A stretch of 64,000 bases of DNA, taken from positions 1 to 64,000 of the forward strand of contig ONRP01000025.1 of NCBI GenBank assembly GCA_900320245.1, given 5' to 3'. This stretch comes from an uncultured Prevotellaceae bacterium. Lineage in GTDB: Bacteria > Bacteroidota > Bacteroidia > Bacteroidales > Muribaculaceae. Position 1 is the stretch's first letter, and the number at the start of each line of letters is the position of its first letter. Shown one piece after another: positions 48,944 to 58,719 of the stretch. The notes under the pieces were generated by a model. That model had not been told where the DNA came from and did not search any database. It saw only the letters and a list, made by a program, of their open reading frames with translations. A program made the translations under genes and the position numbers.

Positions 48944-48977
48944 TACTATGTTATATTAAGAAAAATAACGATATTTG
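48944..48977 (+). promoter_or_regulatory. Probable promoter of the dockerin/FGE gene
   Basis: TTTG at 48944-48947, 22-base spacer and GATATTTG at 48970-48977 (one mismatch in the -7). The leader would be ~90 bases. Confidence 0.45.
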
Positions 48978-49070
48978 CACCCGAATTAAATTCTCACGAC
49001 GTGGCGTAGCGATGCGTTACGTCATTTAAACCATTGGATATTAGTAACTTAATCAATTATTTTAACCAAG

Positions 49071-50078
49071 ATGACCAAATTTAACTTCTTGAAGACCGCT
49101 TGTGTCTTGTGCTTGATGGCGCTGTTCAGTTTGTCTATCAATGCCCAGAATCGGACGATGATCGGTGATGTTGACGGCAGTACCGCAGTGGACATCAACG
49201 ATGTTACCGTTCTCATCAATTACGTGCTTACCGGTGATGAAACCGGAGTTGATCTGGCTGCAGCCGATATCGCCATTGACGGTTCTGTAGACATCAACGA
49301 TGTAACAGCCCTGATCAACTACGTCTTGACGGGCGAGATGCCCTATACCCTTCCCGAACCCATTGAGTTCACCGTCAGCGGTATAACCTTCCAGATGCAA
49401 CTCGTCGAGGGTGGTACATTCACCATGGGTGGCCAAGAAGGTTATCCACATTTAAGGCCTTGGGAACTCCCTGCCCATGAAGTGACTCTCTCGGACTACT
49501 ACATTGGTGTAACCGAGGTGACCCAGGAACTGTACAAGGCAGTGGTGGGCAGCAACCCGAGTTGGTTCACTTCGACAAATGGTTACACCAACAACCTGAA
49601 GCGTCCTGTTGAGAACATCACCTTTGCCAACGCTCAGAATTTCATTACCAAGTTGAATCAGAAGACCGGCAAGACCTTCCGTCTGATCACCGAGGCCGAG
49701 TGGGAGTATGCTGCTCGTGGCGGCAGACTCAGCAAGGGTTACATGTTTCCCGGTAGCGACAATGTTGACGAGGTCGCTTGGCACAGTGGCAATTCCCAAG
49801 ACTTGACTTACCCTGTTGGCCAAAAACTGCCTAACGAGTTGGGCCTCTATGACATGGGTGGAAACGTCGAGGAATGGTGCGCCGACTGGTATGGCGAATA
49901 CAGCGCACGCCCCGCAACCGACCCCACGGGACCGACGACCGGAACTACCCGTGTTGTCCGTGGAGCAAGTTGGGATCAGGCTTGGTATACTTGCCGCCCC
50001 TCTTCTCGTCATGATGGTGGCATCCCGACCTACGCCCATGCCCGCCGTGGTCTGCGCATCGCCATGACTCCGCAATAA
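49071..50078 (+). CDS. Secreted dockerin-like/formylglycine-generating-enzyme-like protein
   Basis: The 335-residue product has a signal peptide (MTKFNFLKTACVLCLMALFSLSINAQ), then two dockerin-type EF-hand-like repeats (GDVDGSTAVDINDVTVLINY and AIDGSVDINDVTALINY, ~32-88), each with the Asp pattern of calcium loops. From ~100 on it is an FGE-sulfatase domain: GGTFTMGGQE, RLITEAEWEYAARGG, LYDMGGNVEEWCADWYG and RVVRGASWDQAWYTCRPSSR. The paired Cys of true formylglycine-generating enzymes is not present (only one Cys in the YTCRPSSR segment), so it is probably a binding or structural relative. The dockerin-like part may tether it to a partner at the cell surface; that is inference. Confidence 0.85.
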   Translation: MTKFNFLKTACVLCLMALFSLSINAQNRTMIGDVDGSTAVDINDVTVLINYVLTGDETGVDLAAADIAIDGSVDINDVTALINYVLTGEMPYTLPEPIEFTVSGITFQMQLVEGGTFTMGGQEGYPHLRPWELPAHEVTLSDYYIGVTEVTQELYKAVVGSNPSWFTSTNGYTNNLKRPVENITFANAQNFITKLNQKTGKTFRLITEAEWEYAARGGRLSKGYMFPGSDNVDEVAWHSGNSQDLTYPVGQKLPNELGLYDMGGNVEEWCADWYGEYSARPATDPTGPTTGTTRVVRGASWDQAWYTCRPSSRHDGGIPTYAHARRGLRIAMTPQ

Positions 50079-50117
50079 GTCACAAGTCGAAAAGAAGAAA
50101 AATTTTTGTTAGAATCC

Positions 50118-50146
50118 AGGAGCCGGAGGGGTCACCCCCGGCTCCT
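50118..50146 (+). terminator. Terminator after the FGE-like gene
   Basis: AGGAGCCGG and CCGGCTCCT with an inner GGGG/CCCC pairing are followed by TATTTTAT. Confidence 0.8.
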
Positions 50147-50226
50147 TATTTTATCCCCTTTGGCCATCATCACTACGGGCCTTGAGCCCAAAAATATACT
50201 ACGAATTGCACGCATTTAACTGATCA

Positions 50227-50300
50227 GGCATCTGCGTTCCAACTGGCAGGAGCGCTGATGCCCATTCGGATAATTCGATTAATTCGCAGGCCGTTATTTG
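50227..50300. repeat. Dispersed hairpin/ATTCG repeat
   Basis: GGCATCTGCG and CGCTGATGCC form an imperfect hairpin, followed by CATTCGGATAATTCGATTAA and TTCGCAGGCC. Similar sequence occurs at 15731-15770, and the hairpin part at 8914-8949. Confidence 0.5.
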
Positions 50301-50456
50301 AATCGCTGAAGCCATAGTCTTGATTGTATTTCTTGTTTTCCCTTCGGCAGAGGTGCGGAAGTCTAACTTTTCTTGTCTTCAAGTGACAGGCGTGTTGCGT
50401 CGTGGCGGGAGAGTGGGGCGACTTGTTAACAAGTGCGAAAAATGGTGCCTTTTTGG

Positions 50457-50488
50457 TTTGGCTGTTTAATTAATATTGTGTATATTTG
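50457..50488 (+). promoter_or_regulatory. Promoter of the nuo-atp cluster
   Basis: TTTG at 50457-50460, a 20-base spacer and TATATTTG at 50481-50488 match the consensus exactly. It is the only clear promoter seen upstream of nuoA. Confidence 0.75.
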
Positions 50489-50623
50489 CACCGATTTTAG
50501 GGGCTCTTCTGCATCGATCACATACGCGCGTGTGCGTAATGTATTGTGCAGTAGAGACTTTGAGACATTTGCATGTTTTAACCTGACAAAAATTAGAACA
50601 AAACAATACAAAGATCTTCTTTT

Positions 50624-51010
50624 ATGGAATCATCAATTTTCGGAATTCAGGGCACGACCATGGCGATTACGGCGGCATTGACCGGTGTGTTGCTGGTTGT
50701 CGGCGCTCTGGTAATCGCGTGGTTAATTGGCCCGCGCAGTTACACCAAGAAGAAAGGCGAGCCCTTTGAGTGCGGTATTCCCACCCGAGGCGACTCGATG
50801 GCCCAGTACCACGTGGGCTATTACCTGTTTGCCATCCTGTTCCTGATGTTTGACGTGGAAACGGTCTTCCTGTTCCCCTGGGCAAGCATCTGCAAGACGA
50901 TCGCCACTACGATTGGCGCTAAGGCCCTGCTCGCTGTGGGAACCTTCCTCGTAATTCTGGTTTTAGGTCTGGCTTATGCCTGGAAGAAAGGAGCGTTGAG
51001 ATGGAAGTGA
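50624..51010 (+). CDS. nuoA: NADH-quinone oxidoreductase subunit A
   Basis: NuoA is a small membrane subunit at the junction of the peripheral and membrane arms of complex I. The 128-residue product has three membrane helices (~20-40, 68-90, 98-118) and the conserved FECGIPTRG loop between the first two, with KKGEPFECG typical of the family. It starts the cluster. The next gene, nuoB, overlaps its end by ten bases, so the two are translationally coupled. The start ATG is preceded by an A-rich leader with no Shine-Dalgarno sequence. Confidence 0.95.
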   Translation: MESSIFGIQGTTMAITAALTGVLLVVGALVIAWLIGPRSYTKKKGEPFECGIPTRGDSMAQYHVGYYLFAILFLMFDVETVFLFPWASICKTIATTIGAKALLAVGTFLVILVLGLAYAWKKGALRWK

Positions 51011-51615
51011 AAATCAAGTCGATGAAGCATGAGGACTTCAAGGACAACGAGTATATCGATAACCTGGTAGAGCAACTGCGCGCCGGCGGCACCAACATCA
51101 TCGTTGGCAAGTTGGACCAGTTGATGAACTGGGGCGTGAGCAACTCGCTGTGGCCGCTGTGCTTCGGCACCAGTTGCTGCGCCATCGAGTTTATGTGCCT
51201 GGGTGCTGCCCGCTACGACATGGCCCGCTACGGCTTTGAGGTGGCGCGCAACAGCCCCCGCCAGGCCGACTACATCATGTGCCAGGGCACGATCAACTAC
51301 CGCATGGCACCGGCCCTCAAGCGCCTGTATGAGCAGATGGCCGAGCCCAAGTATGTCATCGCCTGCGGCTCGTGCACCGTCAGCGGCGGCCCGTTCAAGA
51401 ACAGTTACTGCGTGGTTAAGGGCGTGGACGAGATCATCCCCGTGGATGTATATCTGCCCGGCTGCCCCCCGCGTCCCGAGGCCTTCTTCTATGCCCTGAT
51501 GCAGTTGCAGCGCAAGATCAAGGTGCAGAAGTACTTTGGCGGCGTGAACCGCAAGGAGAAACTCAAGGACCTGAAATATGACGGCCAGGCCCTCCAGCAG
51601 GAAGAAGCCAAGTAA
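51001..51615 (+). CDS. nuoB: NADH-quinone oxidoreductase subunit B
   Basis: NuoB carries the terminal [4Fe-4S] cluster N2 that passes electrons to quinone. The 204-residue product has the cluster ligands in FGTSCCAIEFM, the later Cys in VIACGSCTVSGGPF and in YLPGCPPRPE. A basic amphipathic C-terminal extension is present. It overlaps nuoA by ten bases and is 26 bases before nuoCD. All ligands expected for N2 are visible. Confidence 0.96.
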   Translation: MEVKIKSMKHEDFKDNEYIDNLVEQLRAGGTNIIVGKLDQLMNWGVSNSLWPLCFGTSCCAIEFMCLGAARYDMARYGFEVARNSPRQADYIMCQGTINYRMAPALKRLYEQMAEPKYVIACGSCTVSGGPFKNSYCVVKGVDEIIPVDVYLPGCPPRPEAFFYALMQLQRKIKVQKYFGGVNRKEKLKDLKYDGQALQQEEAK

Positions 51616-51641
51616 TTAACCCGACAAAAAACCATCAAGAT

Positions 51642-53276
51642 ATGGCAGAGATACAAGACAAAATCACTCAGTTGTGCCCTCAGGCCCAGGTCGACACCAC
51701 GGGCGAGTTCCCGCTGGTGACCGTGCCTGACGCACAGTGGCATGACCTGGCAAATGCCCTCAAGACCCAGTTGCACTACGACGTGCTCAGCGCCGTTGTG
51801 GGTATGGACTGGACCGACGCCCTGGGCTGTGTTTACTATCTGACCAACACCACCACCCACGAACTGCTGCACGTCAAGGTGACCACGGCCGACCGTGAGA
51901 ACCCCCGCTTGCACACCGTGTGCGACGTGTGGCCTGTAGCCAACTTCCAGGAGCGCGAGGTGTATGACTTCTACGGCATCGTGTTCATCGGCCATCCCGA
52001 CATGCGCCGCATGTTCCTGCGCAACGATTGGGTAGGCTACCCCCTGCGCAAGGACTACAACCCCGACAGCAACCCCCTGCGTCTCGAGGACGAGACCAAC
52101 GAGGATTACACCTGTCGCTGGGTCGAGGACGAGAACGGCAAGGTCAAGAAAATCGACGGCAAGGTGTTTGAGGACGACGAGTATGTCGTCAACGTGGGCC
52201 CGCAGCACCCCTCCACTCACGGTGTGATGCGCTACCGCGCCAGCATCGATGGCGAGACGGTGAAGAAGATTGACGTCGTCAGCGGTTACATCCACCGCGG
52301 CATCGAGAAGATGTGTGAGGACCTGACCTATCCCCAGATGCTCCTGTACACCGAGCGTATGGACTACATGGCCGCCCACATCAACCGCCACTGCATGTGC
52401 CTGTGCGTCGAGAAGGCCCTCGGCCTCGAGGTGCCCCGCCGTGCCGAACTCATCCGCCTGATGATGGACGAACTGATGCGTCTGTCGTCCCACCTGCTCA
52501 GTTACGGCTGCTTGACGATGGACCAGGGCGCTACCACGGCATTCTTCTACGGTTTCCGTGAGCGTGAGTTGATTTATGACATCTTTGACCGCACCTGCGG
52601 CGCCCGCATGTCGATGAGTTACAGCACCATCGGTGGCGTGGTGGCCGACGTGCACGAGGACTTCGTCAAGGACGTGCGCAACGCCTGTGACGTCATCGAG
52701 AAGGCCCTCAAGGAATACCACAAACTGTTCACCGGCAACGTCATCGCCGTGAACCGCATGAAGGGCGTCGGCATCCTCAGCAAGGAAGACGCTGTCGCCT
52801 ACGACATCACCGGCCCCTCGGGCCGCGCCAGCGGGTGGCACTGCGACGTGCGCAAGACCAACCCCTACTCGCTGTACAATGAGTTCGACTTCGACGAGAT
52901 TACCTACGAGAATGGTGACTCGATGGACCGCTACATGGTCCGCATGAAGGAGATGGAAGAGTGCATCAAGATTCTGCGCCAGGCCTGCGACAAACTCGAG
53001 GCCGAAGGTCTGCAGGGCGAGTACATCGCCCCCAAGGTGCCCAAGATGATGAAACTGCCCGCCGGCCACTGGTACCAGCAGGTCGAGGCCAGCCGTGGCG
53101 CCTTCGGTGTGTACATCGAGAGCGACGGCAACACCAAGCCCGTGCGCGTCCACTTCCAGTCGCCGTGCTTCAACCTCATCGGCGTGGTCGACCTGACATG
53201 TAAGGGTAACCTGATTGCCGACCTGATTACCATCACGGCATCGCTCGACTTCGTGATCCCCGACATCGACCGCTAA
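51642..53276 (+). CDS. nuoCD: NADH-quinone oxidoreductase subunits C and D, fused
   Basis: This 544-residue protein fuses NuoC (about 1-165, ending FQEREVYDFYGIVFIGHPDMR and GYPLRKDY) to NuoD (about 175-544, starting VNVGPQHPSTHGVMRY). NuoD forms part of the quinone site. The fusion is usual in Bacteroidetes and several other phyla. The C terminus carries NLIGVVDLTCKGNLIADLIT and ends FVIPDIDR. No frameshift or truncation is seen. It is followed by nuoH after 48 bases. Confidence 0.96.
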   Translation: MAEIQDKITQLCPQAQVDTTGEFPLVTVPDAQWHDLANALKTQLHYDVLSAVVGMDWTDALGCVYYLTNTTTHELLHVKVTTADRENPRLHTVCDVWPVANFQEREVYDFYGIVFIGHPDMRRMFLRNDWVGYPLRKDYNPDSNPLRLEDETNEDYTCRWVEDENGKVKKIDGKVFEDDEYVVNVGPQHPSTHGVMRYRASIDGETVKKIDVVSGYIHRGIEKMCEDLTYPQMLLYTERMDYMAAHINRHCMCLCVEKALGLEVPRRAELIRLMMDELMRLSSHLLSYGCLTMDQGATTAFFYGFRERELIYDIFDRTCGARMSMSYSTIGGVVADVHEDFVKDVRNACDVIEKALKEYHKLFTGNVIAVNRMKGVGILSKEDAVAYDITGPSGRASGWHCDVRKTNPYSLYNEFDFDEITYENGDSMDRYMVRMKEMEECIKILRQACDKLEAEGLQGEYIAPKVPKMMKLPAGHWYQQVEASRGAFGVYIESDGNTKPVRVHFQSPCFNLIGVVDLTCKGNLIADLITITASLDFVIPDIDR

Positions 53277-53324
53277 TCAACGAGTTAATTAAAACAGAAC
53301 AAAACCACTAAAGAGATAATAGAT

Positions 53325-54407
53325 ATGTTTGACTTTGGAATAGTCACAAAATGGTTGGATGACCTGCTGAACAGCGTGATGCCCGGTTGGCTCACAACGA
53401 CCATCGAGTGTGTGCTGGTAGCCGTTGGACTGCTGGTAGCCTACTCGCTCATCGCCATGTTCTACATCTTCTACGAGCGCAAGGTCTGCGGTTGGATCCA
53501 GTGCCGTCTGGGCCCGATGCGCGTGGGCAAGTGGGGCTTGCTCCAGGTGTTTGCCGACGTGATTAAGATTCTGCAGAAGGAGTTGATCACCCTGTGGAAC
53601 ACCGACAAGTTCCTGTTCAAGTTGGCTCCCTATCTGGTGTTGATCGCCTCGATGCTCACCTTCGCCTGTCTGCCCTGGGGTAAGGGCCTGCAGGTTATCG
53701 ACATGAACATCGGCGTGTTCTTCATCATCGCCGTGTCGTCGATCGGCGTGCTGGGTATCCTGCTCGCCGGCTGGTCGAGTAACAGCAAGTACACCCTCAT
53801 CGGCGCTATGCGAAGCGGTGCCCAGATGGTCAGTTACGAGTTGTCGTGCGGCATTTCCATCCTGACGATGGTCTGCCTGGCCGGCACGATGTCCATTACT
53901 GGCATCGTCGAGGCACAGCAGGACGGCTGGTTCATCTTCAAGGGACACCTGCCTGCCATCCTGGCCTTCATCATCTACATGATTGCCGCCAATGCCGAGA
54001 ACAACCGTGGCCCGTTTGACCTCCCCGAGGCCGAACACGAGTTGACCGCCGGCTACCACACCGAGTACTCGGGTATCCACTTCGGCTTCTTCTATCTGGC
54101 CGAGTACCTGAACCTGTTCATCGTTTCGGGCATCGCCACGCTGCTCTTCCTGGGCGGCTGGATGCCGTTGCATATTCCCGGTTGGGAAGGCTTCAACCAT
54201 GTGATGGACTACATCCCCAGCGTGGTGTGGTTCCTGGGCAAGGCCTTCTTCATCACCCTGATATTCTTCTGGATCCGCTGGTCCTTCCCGCGCGTGCGCA
54301 TCGACCAGATGCTCGCCCTGGAGTGGCGCTACCTGATGCCCATCGGCCTGGTCAACCTGGTGGTGATGGCCATCGTGGTGACCCAGAAGTGGTACTTCGG
54401 TGCTTGA
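53325..54407 (+). CDS. nuoH: NADH-quinone oxidoreductase subunit H
   Basis: NuoH is the membrane subunit that forms the quinone channel and links to the proton pumps. The 360-residue product has about eight membrane helices, the conserved loop [20 protein letters not shown] near residue 43-62, and the [20 protein letters not shown] loop that follows helix 5. The end is followed by only 44 bases before atpD, where other genomes have nuoI. Nothing in these 44 bases looks like a terminator or promoter. Confidence 0.95.
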   Translation: MFDFGIVTKWLDDLLNSVMPGWLTTTIECVLVAVGLLVAYSLIAMFYIFYERKVCGWIQCRLGPMRVGKWGLLQVFADVIKILQKELITLWNTDKFLFKLAPYLVLIASMLTFACLPWGKGLQVIDMNIGVFFIIAVSSIGVLGILLAGWSSNSKYTLIGAMRSGAQMVSYELSCGISILTMVCLAGTMSITGIVEAQQDGWFIFKGHLPAILAFIIYMIAANAENNRGPFDLPEAEHELTAGYHTEYSGIHFGFFYLAEYLNLFIVSGIATLLFLGGWMPLHIPGWEGFNHVMDYIPSVVWFLGKAFFITLIFFWIRWSFPRVRIDQMLALEWRYLMPIGLVNLVVMAIVVTQKWYFGA

Positions 54408-54427
54408 TAAATCGATATCAATACTAA

Positions 54428-55951
<1,524 letters not shown>

Positions 55952-55998
55952 GCCCTCGATTGTGCTGAATTTTAAGTTATACATTATATATTTATAAC

Positions 55999-56232
55999 AT
56001 GACACTCAAAATCATATCGGCCGAACAAATCGAGTTTGAAGGCACCATCGAGTCGGTGACGCTGCCAGGCGTCATGGGACAGTTCCAGGTGCTGAACAAC
56101 CACGCCGCCCTCATCGCCGCCCTCAAGGCGGGACGCATGAGTTACGTGGCCGATGGCAACACCGTGGAGCGTGAAATCCACGGCGGTGTGGCCGATGTCA
56201 AGGATAATGTGGTGTCGGTGTGCTTGTATTGA
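55999..56232 (+). CDS. atpC: ATP synthase F1 subunit epsilon (short form)
   Basis: The 77-residue product covers only the beta-sandwich N-terminal domain of epsilon (LKIISAEQIEFEGTIESVTLPGVMGQFQVLNNHAALIAALKAG). The usual C-terminal two-helix domain (~50 residues), which blocks ATP hydrolysis when extended, is missing. The short form is known from Bacteroidetes, so this is not a truncation artefact: the stop is followed by atpB after nine bases. Inhibition of ATP hydrolysis must then rely on other means. Confidence 0.92.
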   Translation: MTLKIISAEQIEFEGTIESVTLPGVMGQFQVLNNHAALIAALKAGRMSYVADGNTVEREIHGGVADVKDNVVSVCLY

Positions 56233-56241
56233 CGTTAGACT

Positions 56242-57315
56242 ATGAAGAAAGCAATCACAGCAATCATCGCGGTAGTCATCATCGCTCTCATGGCGCTGGG
56301 CTATGCCGACATGGCAAAGCACAGCCACGGCGGTGAAGGCGAGGCCGAGGTGAACCCCCAGGAGATCATCTTTGAGCACCTGGGCGATGCTTATGGCTGG
56401 GAAGTGCCGTTTAACCACAGCAAGCGCATCCCGTTGCCCATCATCGTGTGGGGCAAGGACGGACTGCACTGCTTCATGAGCAACCGCATCACCGACGGAC
56501 AGACCTATGAGGGCTTCAAAATCGCCCAGGGCGGGGACTACAACAACAAGGTGGTCCAGGTCATGGACGACGGCACCGAGGTGCGTCCCTGGGACTTCTC
56601 CATCACCAAGAATGTGGCCTGCATCCTGATTGCCGCCCTGCTGGTGATCGCGATTGTCTTCAAGGTGCGCAACTGGTACAAGCGCAACGGCATGAAGGCA
56701 CCGCGCCGCTTCACTGCTGCCCTTGAACTGGTGGTAGACTTTGTCTACACCGACACCATCCGCCCCATTATGGGCAAGGAGGCGCCCAAGTACGGGCCCT
56801 ACCTGCTGACGGTGTTCTTCTTCATCCTGACGATGAACCTGCTGGGACTGATTGTCATCTTCCCCGGCGGTGCCAACCTGACGGGTAACCTGGCCGTGAC
56901 GGCAGTGCTCGCTGTCATCACCTTCCTGGTGACCAACCTGACGGGCACCAAGCACTACTGGAAAGAGATGTTCTGGCCCGATGTGCCCACAGCGCTCAAG
57001 TGCCCCGTGCCCCTGATGCAGGTCATTGAGATCTTCGGTATCTTCACCAAGCCCATCGCGTTGATGATCCGTCTCTTTGCCAACATGATGGGTGGCCACA
57101 TGGTGGTCATCGTGTTCATGCTGTTGATCTTCATCTTCGGCAACATGTTCGGCACGGGTGTCGGCGCCGCGATGACACCGCTGTCGGTAGCCCTGTCGCT
57201 GTTCATGCTGCTGCTCGACGTGCTGGTAAGTTTCATCCAGGCCTATGTGTTCACCATCCTGTCCACGATGTTCATCTCGATGGCCCATGTCCACGAGCAC
57301 GAGCATGCCGAATAA
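56242..57315 (+). CDS. atpB: ATP synthase Fo subunit a
   Basis: Subunit a forms the proton half-channels next to the c-ring. The 357-residue product has a long N-terminal extension with a signal-like hydrophobic start (MKKAITAIIAVVIIALMALGYADMAKHSHGG) and periplasmic soluble part (~25-110), typical in Bacteroidetes. About five to six membrane helices follow. The conserved Arg is in ALMIRLFANMMGGHM, and QAYVFTILSTMFISMA is the last helix. It lies between atpC and atpE in normal order. Confidence 0.95.
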   Translation: MKKAITAIIAVVIIALMALGYADMAKHSHGGEGEAEVNPQEIIFEHLGDAYGWEVPFNHSKRIPLPIIVWGKDGLHCFMSNRITDGQTYEGFKIAQGGDYNNKVVQVMDDGTEVRPWDFSITKNVACILIAALLVIAIVFKVRNWYKRNGMKAPRRFTAALELVVDFVYTDTIRPIMGKEAPKYGPYLLTVFFFILTMNLLGLIVIFPGGANLTGNLAVTAVLAVITFLVTNLTGTKHYWKEMFWPDVPTALKCPVPLMQVIEIFGIFTKPIALMIRLFANMMGGHMVVIVFMLLIFIFGNMFGTGVGAAMTPLSVALSLFMLLLDVLVSFIQAYVFTILSTMFISMAHVHEHEHAE

Positions 57316-57393
57316 CGGCAATGACAAACAACTGAATATCAATCAATTGAAATATAAATAAATAACAATAACAAACTAAAAAACTTTACGATT

Positions 57394-57636
57394 ATGTTAG
57401 ACATGATTTTATTAGATGCTATGGCCAACCTTGGCGCAGCAATTGGAGCAGGTATCGCAGCAATCGCAGCAGGTATCGGTATCGGTCGCATCGGCGGCTC
57501 GGCTATGGAGGCTATTGCCCGTCAGCCCGAATCCACCGGTGACATCCGCAGTAACATGATTGTGATTGCCGCTCTGATCGAGGGTGTCGCATTCTTTGCG
57601 CTCATCGTTTGCATCCTTGCCATCTTCATCAAGTAA
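57394..57636 (+). CDS. atpE: ATP synthase Fo subunit c
   Basis: Subunit c forms the rotor ring. The 80-residue product has two hydrophobic helices with the loop RQPESTGD between. The first helix contains the GAGIAAIAAGIGIGRIG glycine pattern. The ion-binding carboxylate is Glu in ALIEGVAFFALIV. There is no Gln in helix 1 and the residue after Glu is Gly, not Ser/Thr, so it looks like a proton-type rather than Na-type ring. It follows an AT-rich gap of 78 bases from atpB. Confidence 0.96.
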   Translation: MLDMILLDAMANLGAAIGAGIAAIAAGIGIGRIGGSAMEAIARQPESTGDIRSNMIVIAALIEGVAFFALIVCILAIFIK

Positions 57637-57660
57637 TCCACCTCTTAACCGGTTTACCAG

Positions 57661-58158
57661 ATGGAACTTTTCAAGCCTGAATTTGGCCTGGCGTTCTGGA
57701 TGTTCATCGCCTTCCTGTGCCTCTTTGGCATCCTTGCCAAGTGGGCATGGCCCTTCATCATCAAGTCGATGGAGGAGCGTGCCGACTTGATTGACAAGGG
57801 CGTGGCCTATGCACAGGAGGCTAAGTCACACCTGGACAATGCCAAGGCCGAGGCGGACAAATTGATTGCCGAGGCCCACAACAAGCAGGCCGAAATCCTG
57901 CGCGAGGCCGCCAAGGCGCGCAACGAACTCATCGAGAAGGCGCGCAGCGAGGCAGCCGACGAGGCCAAGAAGGTGACCGAAGCCGCTCAAGTCTCGCTTG
58001 AGCAGGCGCGCAAGGAGGCCGAGAAGCAATTGCGCACCGAGGTGGGTGACCTGGCGTTGCAGATTGCCGAGAAGGTGATCCGCCGCAATATCGCCAGCGA
58101 CGACGCCCAGCGTGCGCTTGTGGACCAATATCTGAGTGAGGTAGAGACTAAAAACTAA
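57661..58158 (+). CDS. atpF: ATP synthase Fo subunit b
   Basis: Subunit b is the peripheral stalk. The 165-residue product starts with a membrane helix (FWMFIAFLCLFGILAKWAWPFI) and continues as a charged coiled coil rich in Ala, Glu and Lys (HLDNAKAEADKLIAEAHNKQAEIL and onward), ending in a segment (VIRRNIASDDAQRALVDQYL) that binds delta. It lies 24 bases after atpE and six bases before atpH. Confidence 0.95.
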   Translation: MELFKPEFGLAFWMFIAFLCLFGILAKWAWPFIIKSMEERADLIDKGVAYAQEAKSHLDNAKAEADKLIAEAHNKQAEILREAAKARNELIEKARSEAADEAKKVTEAAQVSLEQARKEAEKQLRTEVGDLALQIAEKVIRRNIASDDAQRALVDQYLSEVETKN

Positions 58159-58164
58159 CGCGAT

Positions 58165-58707
58165 ATGAGTGACGGACTGATTCCACGTCGATATGCCAAA
58201 GCGCTGTACAAGTACGCTGTCGAGAACGGTGACTCTAAGGAGATCTATGAACTCCTGAAGTCGCTCAGTTTCCGCTATACCGCTATCGACGAACTCAAGC
58301 GCGCGGTGCTCAACCCCGAAATCTCTGACGAGGCCAAAGGAGCCTTCATGCTCAAACTCGTCGGCGGCAAGCCCGGCAGTTCACTGGACAAGTTCCTGCT
58401 GCTGTGCGTGCGCAACAACCGAGCCGAGTATCTGCAGAAGATTTCCTTAGCCTATGTCGACCTTTACCGCGAGGCCCACGAGATAGCCCACGTGGTCATC
58501 ACCACCGCTGTCCCCATGCTTGAGCCCGAGGTCAATGCCATTATCGACATCGTGAAGAAACGCCTCGGGGCCATGGAACTCGAAATCGAGAAGAGAATCG
58601 ACCCCGAACTCATCGGCGGGTTCACTGTGGTCATCAACGGCCTGGTGCTCGATGCGTCGGTAAAGAGAGAGTTGAACGAATTGCGATTACAACTGCAAAA
58701 GAAATAA
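58165..58707 (+). CDS. atpH: ATP synthase F1 subunit delta
   Basis: Subunit delta joins the top of F1 to the b stalk. The 180-residue product has the N-terminal helical bundle (LIPRRYAKALYKYAVENGDSKE) and C-terminal domain with KKRLGAMELEIEKRIDPELIGGFTVVINGLVLDASVK, a family-typical closing segment. It begins six bases after atpF and lies 12 bases before atpA. Confidence 0.94.
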   Translation: MSDGLIPRRYAKALYKYAVENGDSKEIYELLKSLSFRYTAIDELKRAVLNPEISDEAKGAFMLKLVGGKPGSSLDKFLLLCVRNNRAEYLQKISLAYVDLYREAHEIAHVVITTAVPMLEPEVNAIIDIVKKRLGAMELEIEKRIDPELIGGFTVVINGLVLDASVKRELNELRLQLQKK

Positions 58708-58719
58708 CAGATTCCAACG

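Larger units (their letters stand above)
50079..50623. other. Non-coding gap upstream of the nuo-atp cluster
   Basis: It contains the FGE terminator, a dispersed repeat copy at 50227-50300 and the nuo promoter at 50457-50488 with a ~130-base leader. No gene is supported. Confidence 0.55.

Noticed and set aside
51489-53153. 554-codon - strand frame opposite nuoB-nuoCD
   Set aside because: The + strand carries strong complex I motifs; the antisense frame has no recognisable domain and repeats His/Val/Gly.
57394-57636. Na-type rotor ring
   Set aside because: Helix 1 lacks the Gln and the residue after the key Glu is Gly, so the Na-binding signature is absent.
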